Source of the DNA: Asticcacaulis biprosthecium C19
GTDB taxonomy: Bacteria > Pseudomonadota > Alphaproteobacteria > Caulobacterales > Caulobacteraceae
Length of the DNA: 64,000 nucleotides
Reading direction: 5' to 3'
Assembly (NCBI RefSeq): GCF_000204015.1
Contig: NZ_GL883077.1
Coordinates: 163,833 to 227,832, forward strand
Positions within the stretch are counted from its first letter, which is position 1; each line of letters starts with the position of its first letter. A model generated the notes under the pieces. That model was not told the origin of the DNA. It did no database searches and saw only the letters and a list, made by a program, of their open reading frames with translations. Position numbers and translations under genes: made by a program. Of this stretch, positions 1-9,036 are shown in pieces.

Positions 1-136
1 GACATTCGGGCACTACTGTTTCTGGCCGAACCAACCCATCACCCCCACTCTCTCCCCTCAAGTGGGGAGAGGGAGTTGTTCATGATCTCCATCAAACTGA
101 TGGAATACTTCTGCCGACTCACGCCATTTAGTCGCC
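1..136. repeat. Left-edge gap with CTCCCC/GGGGAG hairpin repeat
   Basis: Non-coding lead-in to addB. It holds a hairpin, CTCTCCCC-TCAAG-TGGGGAGAG, at about 50-72. The same core recurs at about 7130-7210, 41700-41735 and 58255-58290, usually followed by AGAAGAAAG or a close variant. This is a copy of a dispersed intergenic repeat. No gene is seen here. Confidence 0.6.
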
Positions 137-3136
137 ATGAGCGATGATCTCTTCGCACCGTCACCGGACCCGCGCTGGTTCACCATTCCGTCGGGACGGC
201 CGTTTCTCGACGACCTGGCGCGTGGCCTGTGCCGGTCGCTGGGTAAAGACCTCCCCGAAGCCCAGATTCTTACCCCGACCCGGCGCGGCGCCCGCGCCAT
301 GGCCAGGGCCTTTTCCACCCAGACCCGCGGCGGCGCCCTGCTGCTGCCCCAGATCCGCGCCATCGGCGATCTCGACGAAGGCGAACCACCCTTCGACCTC
401 GAAGCCCTGGGGCTGGACCTGCCGTCGGCCATCTCATCTCTGCGCCGCCGCTTTGAGCTGGCGCGGCTGATCACCGAACACTATAAGGGCCTAGAAGGCC
501 GTAACGTCTCCGGCAAACTGGCGCTGGAACTGGCCGACAGCCTGGCCAAGTTCTTCGACTCGCTCGCCCTGGAAGAGGTCGACGCCACCGACCGGCTGCA
601 CAGCCTGGTCACGGGCCAGGGCGGCGACCAGTACAGTCTTGATAGCTGGGCGCAACACTGGCAGGTCTCGGCGCAGTTCCTGGCCATTGCCGTTGAGGCC
701 TGGCCCAAACGCCTGAGCGAACTGGGCATGATGGACCCGTCCCAACGCCAGGTCACCCTGATCCGCCGGCTAATTAATCAGTGGACGGAGCATCCGCCCA
801 AAACGCCCCTGATCCTGGCCGGCACCACCGGATCGGCGCCGTCCACCGCCGATCTGGCCAAGGTCGTCGCCGCGGCCTCTATGGGCGCCGTGGTCCTGCC
901 CGGGCTCGATCTGTCCCTGGCTGACGATGCCTGGGACCAGATCGAGGATTCCCACCCCCAGGGCACGATGAAGCGGATGCTGGACCGCCACAACGTCGCC
1001 CGCGCCACCGTGCGCGTCTGGCCAGTGTCGCTGGAAGACGACCGCCGCAAGGCCAATGCCCGCCGCCGTCTGCTCAACGAAGCCCTGCGGCCGGCCGAAG
1101 CCACCAAGGACTGGCGCGACCAGATCGCCGCATTGCGTGCCGAAAGCGACACCGCCATCGACGATGGTCTGGACGGCCTGACCGAAATCAACGCTGCCCG
1201 TGACGAAGAGGCCGCCACGGTCATCGCCCTGCTGATGCGTGAGACGCTTGAAACGCCCGGCAAGACGGTCGCCCTGGTCACGCCCGATCTGACCCTGGCA
1301 CGACGCGTGTCGGCACGCCTTACCCGATGGGGGCTTCAGGCCGACTCATCAGCCGGTGAACCCTTGGCCAACAGTCCGACCGGTCGCTTCCTGCTCGACC
1401 TGCTGACCCTTCTGCAAACACCGTGCGACCCCGTCGCCATTCTGTCGCTGTGGGGTCATCCCGCCTGCCTTTTCGCCACCGACCCCGGTCGCACCCACGT
1501 CGAGATGTACGGTCTGCGTGGCGCCACACCCAACGATATGGACTCGGTCCGCGCCGCCCTTATCGAACGCAACCGCGCCACCGATCTGTGGGATCGCTAC
1601 GCCGCGGCCATTCTGCCGGTCGCCGAGATGCCGATCTCCGACCTCGGCGAAGCCGCGACCCGCATTACCCGCCTGGCGGAAAGCTTAAGTCTCGACGACG
1701 GCCAGGCCCTATGGACGGGAGCGGCCGGAGCCAGCGCCGCCGAACTGCTGGCCGGGCTGATCCGTGAAGGTGCCGGCTACACCGTCGACACCCTGCGCGA
1801 TGTTGCCGATATCCTGGGTCAACTGATCCGCAACGGCAAGGTCCGCACCGGCGGCAACACCCACCCGCGCCTGCTGATCCTGGGGGCCATCGAAGCCCGC
1901 ATGGTCACAGCCGACCGGCTGATCCTGGCCGGACTGGAAGAGGGCGTCTGGCCTCAGGCGCCCGATCTTGACCCCTTCCTGTCGCGGCCGATGCGCGCAG
2001 CCCTGGGCCTGCCCTCGCCGGAGCGCCGCACCGGCCTGTCGGCCCACGACTTCGTCCAGGCCGCCTCGGCGCCAGAATGCTTTTTGGTCACGCGCCACCG
2101 CCGTGAAGGCGAACCCCAGGTCCAGTCGCGCTGGCTGTGGCGGCTGCAAACCCTGTGCAAGGGCGCCAAGGTCGACATCCCCAGCGACGGCAGGTGGCTG
2201 GACTGGGCGCGCGCACTCGATCGCGGTCTGAGCGACAAACCCGCGGCGCTGAAGCCCGCGGTGCGGCCCAACCCCAAGCCCCCGGTCGAAGCGCGGCCCA
2301 AAAAGCTGTCGGTCACCGAGGTCGAGGTCTTCATCCGCGACCCCTACGCCATCTACGCCAAGCACGTCCTGGCCTTAAGACCGCTTGACCGGCCCAACGA
2401 GCCCGTCGAGGGGCGTCAGCGGGGGACCGCCATCCACAAGAGCCTGGAACGCTTCGTCACCGAGGACACACCGCTTGGTAAGGCCGGCATCGACCGATTG
2501 TGCGACCTGCTGCACGAGGAACTGGCTGCCACCCGCCTGTCACCGGCGCAGATGGCGCTGCAAAAGCCGCTGCTGCCGGGCATGGCGGCTGAATTTATCC
2601 GCTTCGAAGCCGATCGTCGTGCCCACCGCCCGAAGCTGCATATCGAACAGCGCGGCGAGCTGAAAATCGGCGACTTCACCCTGGTCGCCAAGGCCGACCG
2701 GATCGAACTGCGCGACGATGGCGTCGATATTCTCGATTTCAAGACCGGCGCCGCCCCCTCCGCCAAGGCCGTGGCGGCCGGCTTCTATCCGCAGCTCACC
2801 CTGACGGCGGCCATCCTGAAACAGGGTGGCTTTGCCGATATCCGCGCCGACCGGCCGTTAGGCGACCTGCTCTATGTCCGCGTCTCCCCCGACGTCACCA
2901 AACCGCAATCGGCCGTCCAGAAGGGTCTCTTCGCCCACGATCTGGCCGATGCGGCGCTGAACAGTCTGCGCCGGCGGATTTTCGCCTATGCCGAAGCCGA
3001 CAAGGGCTATCTGTCGTGGACGGCGCCGCAGTTCCTCAAGACCCGCGCCGGCGATTACGACCAGTTGGCGCGGTTGTACGAATGGTATGTTCTGGGGACG
3101 GAAGATGCCGAAGAGATAGCGGAGGAAGAGGCATGA
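137..3136 (+). CDS. addB: AddB, double-strand break repair helicase/nuclease subunit
   Basis: AddB is the partner of AddA in the AddAB (RecBCD-type) enzyme that resects double-strand ends before RecA loading. The 999-residue length fits alphaproteobacterial AddB. An N-terminal PTRRGARAMARAF segment (about residues 47-59) is typical of the family. The C-terminal third carries a PD-(D/E)XK nuclease of the RecB/Cas4 type, with GTAIHKSLERF near residue 763 and the catalytic ILDFKTG near residue 864. No true helicase Walker A is seen, as expected for AddB. The stop overlaps the addA start (ATGA at 3133-3136), so the two are translationally coupled. The ATG at 137 is the first reasonable start; what lies upstream is repeat DNA. 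Confidence 0.93.
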   Translation: MSDDLFAPSPDPRWFTIPSGRPFLDDLARGLCRSLGKDLPEAQILTPTRRGARAMARAFSTQTRGGALLLPQIRAIGDLDEGEPPFDLEALGLDLPSAISSLRRRFELARLITEHYKGLEGRNVSGKLALELADSLAKFFDSLALEEVDATDRLHSLVTGQGGDQYSLDSWAQHWQVSAQFLAIAVEAWPKRLSELGMMDPSQRQVTLIRRLINQWTEHPPKTPLILAGTTGSAPSTADLAKVVAAASMGAVVLPGLDLSLADDAWDQIEDSHPQGTMKRMLDRHNVARATVRVWPVSLEDDRRKANARRRLLNEALRPAEATKDWRDQIAALRAESDTAIDDGLDGLTEINAARDEEAATVIALLMRETLETPGKTVALVTPDLTLARRVSARLTRWGLQADSSAGEPLANSPTGRFLLDLLTLLQTPCDPVAILSLWGHPACLFATDPGRTHVEMYGLRGATPNDMDSVRAALIERNRATDLWDRYAAAILPVAEMPISDLGEAATRITRLAESLSLDDGQALWTGAAGASAAELLAGLIREGAGYTVDTLRDVADILGQLIRNGKVRTGGNTHPRLLILGAIEARMVTADRLILAGLEEGVWPQAPDLDPFLSRPMRAALGLPSPERRTGLSAHDFVQAASAPECFLVTRHRREGEPQVQSRWLWRLQTLCKGAKVDIPSDGRWLDWARALDRGLSDKPAALKPAVRPNPKPPVEARPKKLSVTEVEVFIRDPYAIYAKHVLALRPLDRPNEPVEGRQRGTAIHKSLERFVTEDTPLGKAGIDRLCDLLHEELAATRLSPAQMALQKPLLPGMAAEFIRFEADRRAHRPKLHIEQRGELKIGDFTLVAKADRIELRDDGVDILDFKTGAAPSAKAVAAGFYPQLTLTAAILKQGGFADIRADRPLGDLLYVRVSPDVTKPQSAVQKGLFAHDLADAALNSLRRRIFAYAEADKGYLSWTAPQFLKTRAGDYDQLARLYEWYVLGTEDAEEIAEEEA

Positions 3137-6100
3137 ACGCCGTTAATCCGCAAAATCCAAATCCGCAAAATCCAAATCCGCAAAATATAGCCGCCGATCC
3201 GAAGGCGTCTTGCTTCCTGACCGCCAATGCCGGATCGGGCAAGACCTCCACCCTGGTCAACCGTGTGGCGCGCCTGCTGCTGAGCCGCGCTGATCCGGCG
3301 CATATCCTGTGCGTCACCTATACCAAGGCTGCCGCGGCCGAAATGCAGGAACGCCTGTTCCAGCAGTTGGGCGGGTGGGCTGTTGCCGACGACGAGCAGT
3401 TGATCGGCGACCTGGAACGCATTGGCGAGCCCACCCACGACCTGCCGCGTGCCCGTGCCCTGTTCGCCAAGGCGCTGGAGACGCCGGGCGGGCTGAAGAT
3501 TCAGACCATCCACGCCTTCTGTGAAAAGCTGCTGCGCCGGTTTCCGCTCGAAGCGCAGCTATCGCCGGCCTTCAAGGTGCTGGACGATCTGCTCGCCGAC
3601 GACCTGGCCGACAAGGCCAGCACCGCCGTCCTGACCCTGGACGCACCGGGTCTCGAAGCCGTTGCCGAGACGCGCGATCGGTTGATCCGTAAACTGAAGG
3701 TCATGGGTTTCGAGAAGCTGCTGGGCCAGTTTATCCACCAGCACGACGCGCTGCAGGAGCGTTTTAGACATCTCGAAAACCAATCGGAGGACTGGCAATC
3801 TGCTCTGTTCCATAGCCTCGGCCTCGACGGGGTCTGCACGTCACAAGAATGCCTCGATGCCTACGCCAACACTCTGGAATGGCACCTCCTGGAAGATCTC
3901 GGCCAGACGCTTCTGAGCGGTACCACCGCCACCAACCAGAAGGCCGGCCAGGCCTTCCTGGACCTGTATGAAAGCAAGATTTCCGGCAGGCCGTTCGAGT
4001 TCGAAGAGATTCGCGGCATATTCCTGACGCAGGCCGGCACGCTCCGCAAAAGCATCTACACCAAGGGTACCGCCCCGGCCGATGCGCGCTATCTCGACCG
4101 CATGGCTGAGGAGGCTGTGGCCTTGGCCGACCGGCTGAAGGCAGTGGAGATCGCCAGCAATACGCTGGATGCCTTGCGGCTGTTTGAAATTTTCAGCTTT
4201 GTGTACCTGAGCGAAAAGCGCGGTGAAGGGGCGCTCGATTTTACCGACCTGATCACCTATACAAAAAAGCTTCTGGATGACCCGACGCACGCGTTATGGG
4301 TACTGCATAAGCTGGACGGCGGACTGGACCACATCCTGGTCGACGAGGCCCAGGACACGTCGGAAGAACAGTGGATCATTGTCGATGCCCTGTCGTCGGA
4401 TTTCTTCTCCGGCGAAGGTGTCACACGCACGATTCGCACCCTGTTCGCCGTCGGTGATGAGAAGCAGTCCATCTATGGCTTCCAGGGCGCCGACCCACGC
4501 GAATTCCTCAAGGCGCGCGGCCAGATCAGCCAGCGCGCGCACGACGGCGGCGCCAATCTGGTCGAGCCGCAATTGATCGACTCCTGGCGGTCCTTGCCGG
4601 AAATCCTGGGCTTCGTCGATGCCGTCTTCAAGGCCGATGATGTCCAGCATGCCTTGAATTTCTCCTCCGACCCCATCCAACATATCGCCCGGCGTAGCGA
4701 CGCCTCGGGCGTGGTTGAGCTGTGGCCCGTGGTCCGGCCGATGGCAGCAGTGGAAACCACCGCCGATGACGACGACGAACAGGCGGCGCTGGACGATCCC
4801 GGTCGCAACCCACCCTCCAAGCGCCTGGCCAAACAGATCGCCGCCACCATCCGCTCCGAGATCACCGCCGGACGCACCATCTATGACAAGGCGCTGAAAC
4901 GCCGCCGCACCGTCCATGCCGGTGACGTCCTGATCCTGGTACGCAAGCGCGACCACCTGTTCGAGCATATCATCCGTGAACTGAAGATCGCCGGAGTCGC
5001 CGTTTCCGGCGCCGACCGCCTGAAGCTGGGCGACCATATCGCGTTCCAGGATCTGCGCGCTCTCTTGCGGGTATGCCTGCAGCCGATGGATGCCCTGTCC
5101 CTGGCCTGCGTCCTGCGCTCGCCGCTCTGCGACCTGTCGGAGCAGGACCTGTTCGACCTGGCCCACGACCGGCAAATGCCGCTTTGGTCCGCCCTGCTGC
5201 ACCACCCGGCCACGGAAGGCCCCGTTCATGATGCGCGTATCTTCCTGCTATGGGCCCAGAAGGCCGCCTGGCAACTGACCGCGTTCGATTTCCTGGCGCG
5301 CGTTTTGAACCGCCGCGACTTCGCCGGCCGCAGCGTTCGCCAGCGTTTTCTGACCCGGCTGGGCGACGAATGCGAAGACGTGCTGGACGAAACCCTGGCC
5401 CTGGCGCTCAAGGGCGAGGGCTCCGGTGCCGTGGCGCTGAGCGCCTGCCTCGACCTGTTCGAATTCCAGGCCTCGCAGATCAAACGCGAACAGGAGGAGG
5501 GCGGTCATGCCGTCCGGGTGATGACGGTGCACGGCTCCAAGGGGCTGGAAGCGCCATGGGTCATCGTTCCGATCGGACCGCAATACGGCGCGCGCAAGGA
5601 GGATCTGATCCTGACCGGCGAAGACGGACAGATGTATCTCTGCGCCGGAGGTAAAAAGGCCGATACGGCGGTGACGGCCGATATCCGCGATGGCCGCGCT
5701 CTGCGCGAAGAGCAGGAAAGCTTGCGGCTGTTTTACGTCGCCCTGACCCGGTCGCGCGACCGCTTGACGGTCTGCGCCTATACCGGCACGAAACCGGCCA
5801 CGACCGGCAACTTCCCGTCATGGTACGACCTGGCGTCGGACGCCTTCGACCGGCTGGAGACCACCTCCGAGGTCATGCCCCTGGTCAATCCGTTCGACGA
5901 CGGCGAATATTATAACGAGGCCCTGGTCCGGGTGCACGGCCAGCACAGCGAGGCCCTGACCGCGCAGGCGCGTCTTCGTGAGCCCGAAGTTCCGTTGCCC
6001 GACTTCGCGCTGGCCATGGTCACCCATGACGACATCGAGACTGAACGCTGGGCGGCCATTTCGCAGATGGGCGACGAGGACCGCACCGAGACCGAAATCG

Positions 6101-6657
6101 CGCCCTCGCCGCTGCAAACCCTTGGCAGTCTGGGGCGGTACCGCCGTGGCAATCTGATCCACAAGCTGTTCGAAATCCTGCCCGATATCGCGCCGGACAA
6201 CCGCATGGCCATCGCGCAGCGCTATCTCACCCGCCAGGCCGATCTGACCGATGCCCAGCGCGAGGAAATGACCGACGCCGTCATGACGGTGCTAACCGAT
6301 GCCCGCTTTGCCGAGGCCTTTGGTCCGCAATCCCGTCCAGAAGTTGCCCTGGCCGGACAGGTCGGCGTCAATCCGCGCGGCGAGGCCATTATGCTGTCGG
6401 GCCGGATCGACCGGCTGGTGGTCACGGACGACCGCGTGGTGATCATCGACTACAAGTCCAACCGCCCGGCGCCCGACCGCGCCGAGGATGCGGCGGTGGC
6501 CTATCAACGCCAGATGGCTGGCTATGTCGCCCTGCTGCGTCAGGTCTATCCGGATCGCGCGGTCGAGGCAGCTTTGTTATGGACAGATGGCCCGCGCCTG
6601 ACGCCGATGCCCGAGACTTTAGTGCAGCTTAGGCTGGAAGAGATTCTTTCTCGCTGA
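3133..6657 (+). CDS. addA: AddA, UvrD-type helicase/nuclease subunit
   Basis: Motor and nuclease subunit of AddAB, 1174 aa. The Walker A motif ANAGSGKTS lies at about residues 31-39, motif II VDEAQDT near 403, the late helicase motifs TVHGSKGLE near 796 and YVALTRSRDR near 868, and the C-terminal nuclease motif IIDYKSNRP near 1103. I start it at ATG 3133, which overlaps the addB stop and follows GGAGGAAGAG; the frame stays open upstream but that part lies inside addB. The extreme N-terminus is unusual: a 15-bp unit, CAAAATCCAAATCCG, is repeated twice (3151-3180) and partly again, encoding an Asn-Pro-Gln-rich stretch before the Walker A motif. Confidence 0.94.
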   Translation: MNAVNPQNPNPQNPNPQNIAADPKASCFLTANAGSGKTSTLVNRVARLLLSRADPAHILCVTYTKAAAAEMQERLFQQLGGWAVADDEQLIGDLERIGEPTHDLPRARALFAKALETPGGLKIQTIHAFCEKLLRRFPLEAQLSPAFKVLDDLLADDLADKASTAVLTLDAPGLEAVAETRDRLIRKLKVMGFEKLLGQFIHQHDALQERFRHLENQSEDWQSALFHSLGLDGVCTSQECLDAYANTLEWHLLEDLGQTLLSGTTATNQKAGQAFLDLYESKISGRPFEFEEIRGIFLTQAGTLRKSIYTKGTAPADARYLDRMAEEAVALADRLKAVEIASNTLDALRLFEIFSFVYLSEKRGEGALDFTDLITYTKKLLDDPTHALWVLHKLDGGLDHILVDEAQDTSEEQWIIVDALSSDFFSGEGVTRTIRTLFAVGDEKQSIYGFQGADPREFLKARGQISQRAHDGGANLVEPQLIDSWRSLPEILGFVDAVFKADDVQHALNFSSDPIQHIARRSDASGVVELWPVVRPMAAVETTADDDDEQAALDDPGRNPPSKRLAKQIAATIRSEITAGRTIYDKALKRRRTVHAGDVLILVRKRDHLFEHIIRELKIAGVAVSGADRLKLGDHIAFQDLRALLRVCLQPMDALSLACVLRSPLCDLSEQDLFDLAHDRQMPLWSALLHHPATEGPVHDARIFLLWAQKAAWQLTAFDFLARVLNRRDFAGRSVRQRFLTRLGDECEDVLDETLALALKGEGSGAVALSACLDLFEFQASQIKREQEEGGHAVRVMTVHGSKGLEAPWVIVPIGPQYGARKEDLILTGEDGQMYLCAGGKKADTAVTADIRDGRALREEQESLRLFYVALTRSRDRLTVCAYTGTKPATTGNFPSWYDLASDAFDRLETTSEVMPLVNPFDDGEYYNEALVRVHGQHSEALTAQARLREPEVPLPDFALAMVTHDDIETERWAAISQMGDEDRTETEIAPSPLQTLGSLGRYRRGNLIHKLFEILPDIAPDNRMAIAQRYLTRQADLTDAQREEMTDAVMTVLTDARFAEAFGPQSRPEVALAGQVGVNPRGEAIMLSGRIDRLVVTDDRVVIIDYKSNRPAPDRAEDAAVAYQRQMAGYVALLRQVYPDRAVEAALLWTDGPRLTPMPETLVQLRLEEILSR
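3145..3186 (+). repeat. 15-bp tandem repeat inside addA 5' end
   Basis: Two exact copies of CAAAATCCAAATCCG (3151-3165 and 3166-3180), flanked by partial copies, encode a repeating Asn/Pro/Gln peptide just ahead of the AddA Walker A motif. The unit is a multiple of three, so copy-number change would keep the reading frame. Confidence 0.8.
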
Positions 6658-6720
6658 GCCTCGCGTTGATTTCACCTGCAACACCTCCTACATTCGGTCA
6701 AAGTTCGAAAGGAGCCAATG

Positions 6721-7047
6721 ATGGCGACGCATAAGATTACCGATGATAGCTTTGAGGCCGATGTTCTGAAGTCGAGCACCCCTGTTCTGGTGGACTTCTG
6801 GGCCGAGTGGTGTGGACCGTGCAAGCAGATTGCCCCCATCCTGGAAGAGTTGTCGGAAGGTCTGGGCGACAAGATCAAGATCGCCAAGCTGAACATCGAA
6901 GACAGCCCGATGACACCGTCGCGTTTCGGCGTCCGCGGCATCCCGACCATGATCCTGTTCAAGGACGGCCAGATGACCTCGATGAAGGTCGGCGCTCTGC
7001 CCAAGGCAAAGTTGCTGGAATGGCTGAACGAATCGGGCGTGGGGTAA
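6721..7047 (+). CDS. trxA: Thioredoxin
   Basis: Small cytoplasmic dithiol oxidoreductase, 108 aa, the usual length of thioredoxin 1. The redox motif WCGPC is at about residues 29-33 in a FWAEWCGPCKQ context, and the cis-proline loop GIPT is present. Two ATGs are adjacent (6718 and 6721). The Shine-Dalgarno GGAG at 6711-6714 leaves 6 nt to the second and only 3 nt to the first, so 6721 is preferred. It lies 60 bp after addA on the same strand, an arrangement I recall from Caulobacter, and is convergent with folC. Confidence 0.95.
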   Translation: MATHKITDDSFEADVLKSSTPVLVDFWAEWCGPCKQIAPILEELSEGLGDKIKIAKLNIEDSPMTPSRFGVRGIPTMILFKDGQMTSMKVGALPKAKLLEWLNESGVG

Positions 7048-7268
7048 GGTTTTAAGGGGACCTCTCCGCTTCGACGCGTTTCGCCCCATAAGGGGGCTCA
7101 CTTGCTCAGCATGGCACGGGCCACCCCGCTCCCCATCAAGATGGGGAGGAGAAGAAAGAATAGGTATACGCCTACTTCCTTCTCCTCCCTACCGAAGGTG
7201 GGGAGGTGGCGAGCAAGCGTCGCCGGGCCGAAGGCCTGCGGCAAGCGCGTCGAGACGGAGGGGTCCTC
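7048..7268. repeat. Convergent gap with CTCCCC/GGGGAG repeat
   Basis: Gap between trxA and folC. GCTCCCCATC-AAGATGGGGAG (about 7128-7150) is followed by AGAAGAAAG, and a second copy points the other way (CTTCTCCTCCCTACC...GGTGGGGAGG, about 7180-7208). Together they form a large inverted structure around GGTATACGCC. The element belongs to the dispersed repeat family also seen at 1-136, 41578-41735 and 57840-58290. It may act as a bidirectional terminator, but no U-tract is obvious. Confidence 0.6.
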
Positions 7269-8567
7269 TTACGAAGGCCAGGTCGCTTCTGACATGGCTA
7301 GCACATCTCCCGCCAGATACAGCGAACCACAGATCAACACGCGACACGGCTCAGCCGGTAAAGACTCGATCACCTGCAAAGGGCTCTCGGCTGCAAAGGC
7401 CTTGAGCCCTTTTGCTTTCGCCGCCAACGCCAGTACTTCGGGCGCGATCACCGCCTCGCTGGAAAAACCAACACAGGCAAAATCGGCCTCAACCCCGGCA
7501 AAGGCGCCGAAGAACTCACCCGCATCCTTGGTGTTGATAAGTCCGCAGATCAGGTAAAGCGGCTTGGCGTCGCGTGCCTGCATCCGATCGATAAAGTCAC
7601 GCAGGGCCCGCGCCGCATGGGGATTGTGCCCGCCGTCCAGCCACAGGTCCGACCTGGCCGGCAGGGCTTCAAACAACGGCCCGGCCTTCAAAGCCTGCAA
7701 CCGTCCCGGCCACACCGCTGTCCGCAGCCCGGTGTCGATGGCTTCCGGCGACCAGCCCAGGAGCCGCGCCGCCTTGATCGCCACGGCCGCATTGCCAATC
7801 TGATGCTCTCCCGGCAGGCGCGGCAATGACAGATCCAGCAGGGCGTCTTCATCCTGAAACACTAATCGGTCGCCTTCGCGCCAGGCATCGAAGCCTTCGC
7901 CGGCAAACTCCAGCGACACGTTCAATTTCAAGGCCTGCCGTTCCAGCGCGGCACGAGCCTCATCAGCCTGGCGCGCCGACACGGCCGGCACGCCGCGCTT
8001 GAAGATACCCGCCTTTTCGCGGGCGATCTGCGACAGTTCTTCGCCCAGGAAGTCCTTGTGGTCGTAATCGATAGGCGTAATCAGGGCCAGCTTCGGCCGC
8101 GCCACGATGTTGGTGGCATCGAGATTCCCGCCCAGCCCGGTCTCCAGCAGCAGCAGGTCGGCCGGCGTTTCCGAAAAGGCCAGAAAAGCCGCCGCCGTGG
8201 TGGCTTCGAAGAAGGTCAGGGGCTCGCCGCCATTGGCCTTTTCAATTCGGTCCAGCGCATCGGCCAGGGTCTCGTCGGAAATCAGCGTCCCGGCAAGCCG
8301 AATGCGCTCAGCGAAGCGAACCAGATGCGGCGAGGTATAGACGTGCACGCGCAAACCTTGCGCTTCGGCCATGGCGCGCAGCAGCGCCAGGGTCGAACCC
8401 TTGCCATTGGTGCCGGCGACATGCACCACCGGCGGCAACCGGTCCTGCGGGTTGCTCAGCGCCGCGCACACCCGCAACATCCGGTCGAGATTGAGGTCGA
8501 TCCGTTTGGGGTGCAGGGCTTTCAGGCGCTCCAGCGGGGCATCGAACGGCAGCAGGCGGTCGGTCAT
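7269..8567 (-). CDS. folC: Bifunctional folylpolyglutamate / dihydrofolate synthase
   Basis: FolC adds glutamate to dihydropteroate and to tetrahydrofolate. It is a 432-residue Mur-ligase family protein. The ATP-binding P-loop GTNGKGST is near residue 51, the LLETGLGGNLDATN segment that follows is highly typical, and the C-terminal domain has LWLDGGHNPHA. The start is the ATG at 8567. It is the last gene of a minus-strand series (trpF, trpB, trpA, accD, small membrane protein, folC). The accD-folC pairing is widespread in proteobacteria, but here a small membrane-protein gene lies between them. Confidence 0.94.
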   Translation of the reverse strand: MTDRLLPFDAPLERLKALHPKRIDLNLDRMLRVCAALSNPQDRLPPVVHVAGTNGKGSTLALLRAMAEAQGLRVHVYTSPHLVRFAERIRLAGTLISDETLADALDRIEKANGGEPLTFFEATTAAAFLAFSETPADLLLLETGLGGNLDATNIVARPKLALITPIDYDHKDFLGEELSQIAREKAGIFKRGVPAVSARQADEARAALERQALKLNVSLEFAGEGFDAWREGDRLVFQDEDALLDLSLPRLPGEHQIGNAAVAIKAARLLGWSPEAIDTGLRTAVWPGRLQALKAGPLFEALPARSDLWLDGGHNPHAARALRDFIDRMQARDAKPLYLICGLINTKDAGEFFGAFAGVEADFACVGFSSEAVIAPEVLALAAKAKGLKAFAAESPLQVIESLPAEPCRVLICGSLYLAGDVLAMSEATWPS

Positions 8568-8585
8568 GCCGCCGGTTTAGGACGA

Positions 8586-9017
8586 TTAGACGTGTGTGTC
8601 GAGCGCGACGACACCATCCTTATCGGGCCGCCGGATCAGCCAAGCTATCAGGGCGCATCCGGCCGCCCACAGGCTGCACAGAATAGTATTTTCCAGCCGC
8701 TCAGCACCGATTCCTACTACATAGCCGTAGATAAAGCCGGCTATTGCGCCAACCAAAGCATAGATGATTAGGCTTCGCTGTTTCAAAGCGCTGAGGATGG
8801 CGTGCCCCACCAGGCCAACAGGTAAGGCGAACATGGCGACCATGTACGACCCTAATAGCAGCATGGAGCCATAGGTTTCAGGGAATTCCGAATCGAGATT
8901 TTCGGACACCATACCGGTAAAGGGCAAAGCGACGGCCGTACTGACCACCACACCTAAGGCCAGTCCAGCCAAGGTTTTGATCACACGACTCGCTTTGATC
9001 TGACGAATCATCGCCAT
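8586..9017 (-). CDS. Small membrane protein of unknown function
   Basis: A 143-residue protein with about four hydrophobic segments: TLAGLALGVVVSTAVALPF, LLLGSYMVAMFALPVGLVG, LIIYALVGAIAGFIYGYVV and ILCSLWAAGCALIAWLI. I do not recognise a family. It lies between accD and folC with 19 and 18 bp gaps, so it is probably transcribed with them. Two in-frame ATGs (9017 and 9011) follow a G-rich stretch and either may be used. The name of the neighbours gives no firm clue to its role. Confidence 0.75.
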   Translation of the reverse strand: MAMIRQIKASRVIKTLAGLALGVVVSTAVALPFTGMVSENLDSEFPETYGSMLLLGSYMVAMFALPVGLVGHAILSALKQRSLIIYALVGAIAGFIYGYVVGIGAERLENTILCSLWAAGCALIAWLIRRPDKDGVVALDTHV

Positions 9018-9036
9018 CGCCCCCCGGCCGTTCCAC

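Noticed and set aside
8058-8771. 237-codon plus-strand frame
   Set aside because: It lies antisense to folC and has low-complexity composition with no domain.
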